Shown here in pieces: positions 4,071 to 7,101 of a stretch of DNA of 7,101 nucleotides. Made by a program: the position numbers and the translations under genes. The notes below the pieces were generated by a model that saw nothing but the letters and a program-made list of their open reading frames with translations, did not search any database and was not told the origin of the DNA. The stretch's first letter is position 1, and each line of letters opens with the position of its first letter. The DNA is taken from positions 1 to 7,101 of the forward strand of contig JAOUJU010000088.1 in NCBI GenBank assembly GCA_029883045.1. The letters run 5' to 3'. The DNA is from Rhodospirillaceae bacterium. Lineage in GTDB: Bacteria; Pseudomonadota; Alphaproteobacteria; Rhodospirillales; Magnetovibrionaceae.

Positions 4071-6170
4071 TTATTTCCCCCCCACCAGATTATGCCATTC
4101 TTCTTCGCTCAATACCATAACCCCTAACTCGCGGGCTCGTTTTTCCTTTGATCCAGCTGCCAACCCAGCCACCACGTAATCGGTTTTTTTAGAAACCGAG
4201 CCAGAAACCCTAGCGCCTAAAGCCTCTGCGCTTGCTTTAGCTTCCGGTCTGGTCATGGTTTCAAGGGTTCCAGTAAAAACCACCGTTTTACCCGCCACCT
4301 TTGAAGATGATGTATCGGGAGCGACAAAATCTGTCACCGTTATATTCTTAAGCAATTCATCCAAGACCTTTTGGTTATGGGGTTCTTTAAAAAATTCGAT
4401 AATATCGTCGGCCATAGATTTACCAATACCATCAATAGACAGCAATTCTTCCATGGCATCAGAACCAATTGTTTGCGCACCCTCCATCGCCTTTCTGAGC
4501 GAGGCAAATGAGGTGTAAGTTTTAGAAAGTAGCCTTGCCGTAGCTTGGCCCACCTGGTTTATACCCAAGGCGTAAACAAAACGTGGCATTTCTATTTGCC
4601 TGCGCTCATTTATGGCGGCCATAAGGTTAGTTATGGATTTTTCCTTCCACCCTTCGCGCCCGTTTAAATCGGCTGGCTTAAGGTGAAATATATCGGCGGG
4701 CGATTTAATAAGACCGTCGGCAAAAAAACTTTTAATATGTTTTGTGCCAAAACCTTCGATATCAAATGCGTCACGTGAAACAAAATGCTTTAACCGTTCG
4801 CCCGCCTGCGCCGGACAGGTAAGCCCCCCGGTGCATCGGGTTGCGGCCTCGCCCTTTTCGCGCACCGCATGGGCCGCGCATTCTGGGCATTTTTCCGGGA
4901 AGTTGTATTTTTTTCGTGAACCGTGGTTTTTATCTTTTATTACCTCGACCACCTGCGGAATAACGTCGCCAGCGCGCTGTATTGTTACGCGGTCACCTTC
5001 GCGGATATCAAGCTCAGTAATATAATCGGCATTGTGCAAGGTAGCGCGACTGACCACCACACCGCCAACGGTTATGGGTTCAAGTTCAGCCACGGGGGTC
5101 AACACCCCGGTGCGACCAACCTGAACGGTTATTTTATTTAAAATGGTTTCGGCTTTTTCTGCCGGAAACTTATGCGCCACCGCCCAACGGGGGGAACGGG
5201 CAACAAAGCCAAGGCGTTCTTGCCAATCTAGGCGATTTATTTTGTAAACAACGCCGTCAATGTCATAGGGCAAAGTCGCGCGTTGGTGACCTATTTTATC
5301 ATAATTTGCTAAAAGTGCCGCAATGTCAGGGCACAACTTCGCCAACGGGTTGACCTTAAAACCCCATTTTTTTAAATGCTCAAGATAACCCCATTGGGTA
5401 TCCCACGGCATGGAAGAAACATCACCCCATGCATAAGCAAAAAAACTGAGGGGGCGCTCTTTAGTGATTGCACTATCAAGTTGACGTAACGAGCCAGCGG
5501 CGGCATTGCGCGGATTGGCAAAAATTTTGCCCCCGGTTTTTTCTTGTGTTTTGTTAAGTTCGGCAAAATCTGACTTGGTCATGTAAACTTCGCCACGAAC
5601 CTCAAGAACATCGGGTGCGCCATCTATTTTTTGCGGTATATCGTTAATGGTTTTGGCGTTGGTTGTTACATCTTCGCCTTCGACACCATCGCCACGGGTG
5701 GCGGCCTGCACTAAAACACCGCTTTCGTACCTTAGCGAAATTGAAACCCCGTCAATTTTTGGTTCAGCCACCATTTCAAGCGGGGCTTTGGCATCGTCTT
5801 TCAATTCTTTTAAAAAACGCCTGACCCCATCAATAAAATCTTGCAATTCATCATTGGAAAATACGTTGCCGAGCGAAAGCATGGGGCGGGAATGCTTTAC
5901 CTTGTTAAATCCTGATTTTATTTCCCCGCCAACTTTTTTTGATGGGCTGTCGGTTCGCACCAGTAACGGAAATAGGGTTTCAATTTCGATATTGCGTCTT
6001 TGCAGTTTGTCATAATCGGCGTCAGTTATTACCGGGGCATCATTTAAATGGTAATGCCTGTCATGTTCGGTAATTTCCTTTGCCAGCGCGTCTAGTTCTT
6101 TTTCGGCCTGTTCCGCAGTTAGGTCTTTAGGTGTAATCTCACGCAAGGTTTGCTTTTTTTTAGCGCTCAT
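4071..6170 (-). CDS. ligA: NAD+-dependent DNA ligase LigA
   Basis: This 699-residue enzyme seals nicks at Okazaki fragments and repair sites using NAD+. All domains are present in order. Domain Ia contains HDRHYHLND and ITDADYDKL (about 36-56). The nucleotidyltransferase core has the adenylated lysine K138 in EPKIDG, ATRGDG (157-162), GEV (193-195), ANPRNAAAGSLRQLD (218-232), DGVVYKIN (305-312) and the motif V lysine K334 in AHKFPAEKA. The OB fold follows (about 340-420). A zinc finger has C428, C431, C446 and C452, with the same spacing as E. coli LigA. Helix-hairpin-helix repeats (about 465-600) include IEGFG and IDGIG, and a C-terminal BRCT domain spans about 624-699. The ATG at 6170-6168 overlaps the recN stop as ATGA, with AAAGGGG (6184-6178) seven bases upstream. 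An A8 run lies at codons 4-6. Complete, of normal length, and certainly functional by motif content. Confidence 0.99.
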   Translation of the reverse strand: MSAKKKQTLREITPKDLTAEQAEKELDALAKEITEHDRHYHLNDAPVITDADYDKLQRRNIEIETLFPLLVRTDSPSKKVGGEIKSGFNKVKHSRPMLSLGNVFSNDELQDFIDGVRRFLKELKDDAKAPLEMVAEPKIDGVSISLRYESGVLVQAATRGDGVEGEDVTTNAKTINDIPQKIDGAPDVLEVRGEVYMTKSDFAELNKTQEKTGGKIFANPRNAAAGSLRQLDSAITKERPLSFFAYAWGDVSSMPWDTQWGYLEHLKKWGFKVNPLAKLCPDIAALLANYDKIGHQRATLPYDIDGVVYKINRLDWQERLGFVARSPRWAVAHKFPAEKAETILNKITVQVGRTGVLTPVAELEPITVGGVVVSRATLHNADYITELDIREGDRVTIQRAGDVIPQVVEVIKDKNHGSRKKYNFPEKCPECAAHAVREKGEAATRCTGGLTCPAQAGERLKHFVSRDAFDIEGFGTKHIKSFFADGLIKSPADIFHLKPADLNGREGWKEKSITNLMAAINERRQIEMPRFVYALGINQVGQATARLLSKTYTSFASLRKAMEGAQTIGSDAMEELLSIDGIGKSMADDIIEFFKEPHNQKVLDELLKNITVTDFVAPDTSSSKVAGKTVVFTGTLETMTRPEAKASAEALGARVSGSVSKKTDYVVAGLAAGSKEKRARELGVMVLSEEEWHNLVGGK
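4077..4083 (-). promoter_or_regulatory. G7 run acting as ribosome-binding site for the lipoprotein gene
   Basis: On the coding strand the last ligA codons read GTG GGG GGG AAA TAA. The resulting seven-G run ends eight bases before the lipoprotein ATG and can pair with the anti-Shine-Dalgarno CCUCC if one G-U pair is allowed. No other purine-rich site is available, so this run decides the start of the downstream gene while also encoding the end of LigA. Confidence 0.6.
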
Positions 6171-7101
6171 TCAACCGCCCCTTTAAGCAGGCTTTCAGCC
6201 GCCGCGCGGGCCTCATTGGTTATATGCTCACCAGCTAACATACGGGCTATTTCATCCGTCCGGTTTTTATCGTTTAAAACCTCAACCCTAGTTGAAACCC
6301 TATCGCCATCGCCACTACCGCCCTTGCTGATGCGCAAATGCCCGGCACCACGTGCTGCTACCTGTGGGCTGTGGGTTACCACCAACACCTGAACGTCTTT
6401 GCTTAGCACCGAAAGTCGTTGACCAACCGCGTCTGCTACCGCACCACCAATACCGGCATCAACTTCGTCAAAAACCAATGTCGGAACTGGGTCGGCCTTG
6501 GCCAGAACAACCTTTAATGCCAACATAAAACGTGCCAATTCACCGCCCGAGGCTATACGGTTTAATGGCCCCGGCGAAGTACCGGGGTTTGTTGCTACCT
6601 CAAAGGCGACGCGGTCAAAACCGCTAACACTCCACAAATTTTCATCATCAATCATGCTTTCGATCTTGGTAACAAAACGCGCATTGCCAAGCTTTAACGG
6701 GCTCAATTCAGCTGCAACCGAAGCATCAAGGTTTTTAGCCGCCTTTTTCCGGGCTGCTGAAATTTTTTCAGCCGCCCTACCGTATGCCGCCTTGGCCTCC
6801 ATTTCGTTCCGATTTAGCTGTTCAATATGTTTGCCCCCGTCGGTAATTGCCGCAAGCTGGGATGCCAACTGTTCGCAAAGCTGGGCCAACCCATCAACAT
6901 CTACATTATGCTTGCGTGCAAGGGCGCGTAACTTAAACAGCCTTTCTTCGGCTTGTTCTAGCACGTTAGGGTCAAGGTCTACCCGGGCGGCGGCACGCTC
7001 TAGCTGGGCCGTTGCCTCGGCCAGATGCTCTGATGCACCATCAAGGGCTTTCATGGTTTCATCTAATAGGCCATCTGCCTTTTCTTGCACCGTTTCAAGA
7101 G
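6167..7101 (-). CDS. recN: DNA repair protein RecN, C-terminal part (5' truncated by window)
   Basis: RecN is an SMC-like ATPase that acts on double-strand breaks and tethers DNA for recombination repair. The roughly 310 visible residues are a little over half of the usual 550-560. Counting from the GTG at 7090, about 1-125 are the returning coiled coil, followed by the C-terminal head: the ABC signature in GPLNRIASGGELAR (174-187), Walker B LVFDEVDAGIGG (205-216) and switch H240 in VVTHSPQ. The ending TDEIARMLAG plus EARAAAESLL (278-302) is characteristic of RecN and separates it from SMC. The frame continues through the window edge (Thr, Glu and Leu codons before 7090), so the GTG is internal; Walker A lies outside. 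The gene ends in TGA within the ligA start codon (ATGA, 6167-6170), implying translational coupling of recN and ligA. Confidence 0.97.
   Translation of the reverse strand, partial: LETVQEKADGLLDETMKALDGASEHLAEATAQLERAAARVDLDPNVLEQAEERLFKLRALARKHNVDVDGLAQLCEQLASQLAAITDGGKHIEQLNRNEMEAKAAYGRAAEKISAARKKAAKNLDASVAAELSPLKLGNARFVTKIESMIDDENLWSVSGFDRVAFEVATNPGTSPGPLNRIASGGELARFMLALKVVLAKADPVPTLVFDEVDAGIGGAVADAVGQRLSVLSKDVQVLVVTHSPQVAARGAGHLRISKGGSGDGDRVSTRVEVLNDKNRTDEIARMLAGEHITNEARAAAESLLKGAVE

Noticed and set aside
7088..7090. GTG at 7090 as the start of a short RecN-like protein
   Set aside because: The frame stays open to the window edge and the coiled coil is cut mid-way, so this is an internal valine of full-length RecN.

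Overview
The window looks like ordinary core chromosome of an alphaproteobacterium, most likely a Rhodospirillales-like or related marine lineage of moderate GC. The main reason is the ATP synthase arrangement. An F0-only cluster (atpI, atpB, atpE, b', b) ends without any F1 gene, and it carries both a b' and a b subunit gene. A split F0/F1 arrangement with two b-type subunits is typical of Alphaproteobacteria. I cannot name a genus from sequence alone.

Left part, + strand: the window opens inside smc, where the C-terminal ATPase head and distal coiled coil are visible. After 16 bases comes atpI, a 201-base non-coding stretch with two tandem short hairpins, then atpB (subunit a, GTG start), atpE (subunit c, strong Shine-Dalgarno and U-rich leader), a GC-rich stem-loop, atpF2 (subunit b') and atpF (subunit b). 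Together these encode the membrane rotor and stator of a proton-driven F-type ATP synthase. The F1 genes must lie elsewhere.

Right part, - strand, convergent with the F0 cluster and only 12 bases from it: read in its own direction this is recN (5' end outside the window), ligA (NAD+-dependent DNA ligase) and a small lipoprotein with a peptidase-inhibitor-I78-like domain. recN and ligA overlap by four bases (ATGA). ligA and the lipoprotein gene are two bases apart, and a G7 run at the end of ligA doubles as the ribosome-binding site. This is a tightly packed DNA repair and replication operon with an envelope lipoprotein added at its end.

I see no mobile elements, CRISPR arrays, tRNA or rRNA genes, or phage genes, and no convincing novel system. 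The points most worth a second look are the unexplained atpI-atpB gap, the signals around atpE that could set subunit stoichiometry, the signal-peptide-like start of b', and the ligA-lipoprotein junction.
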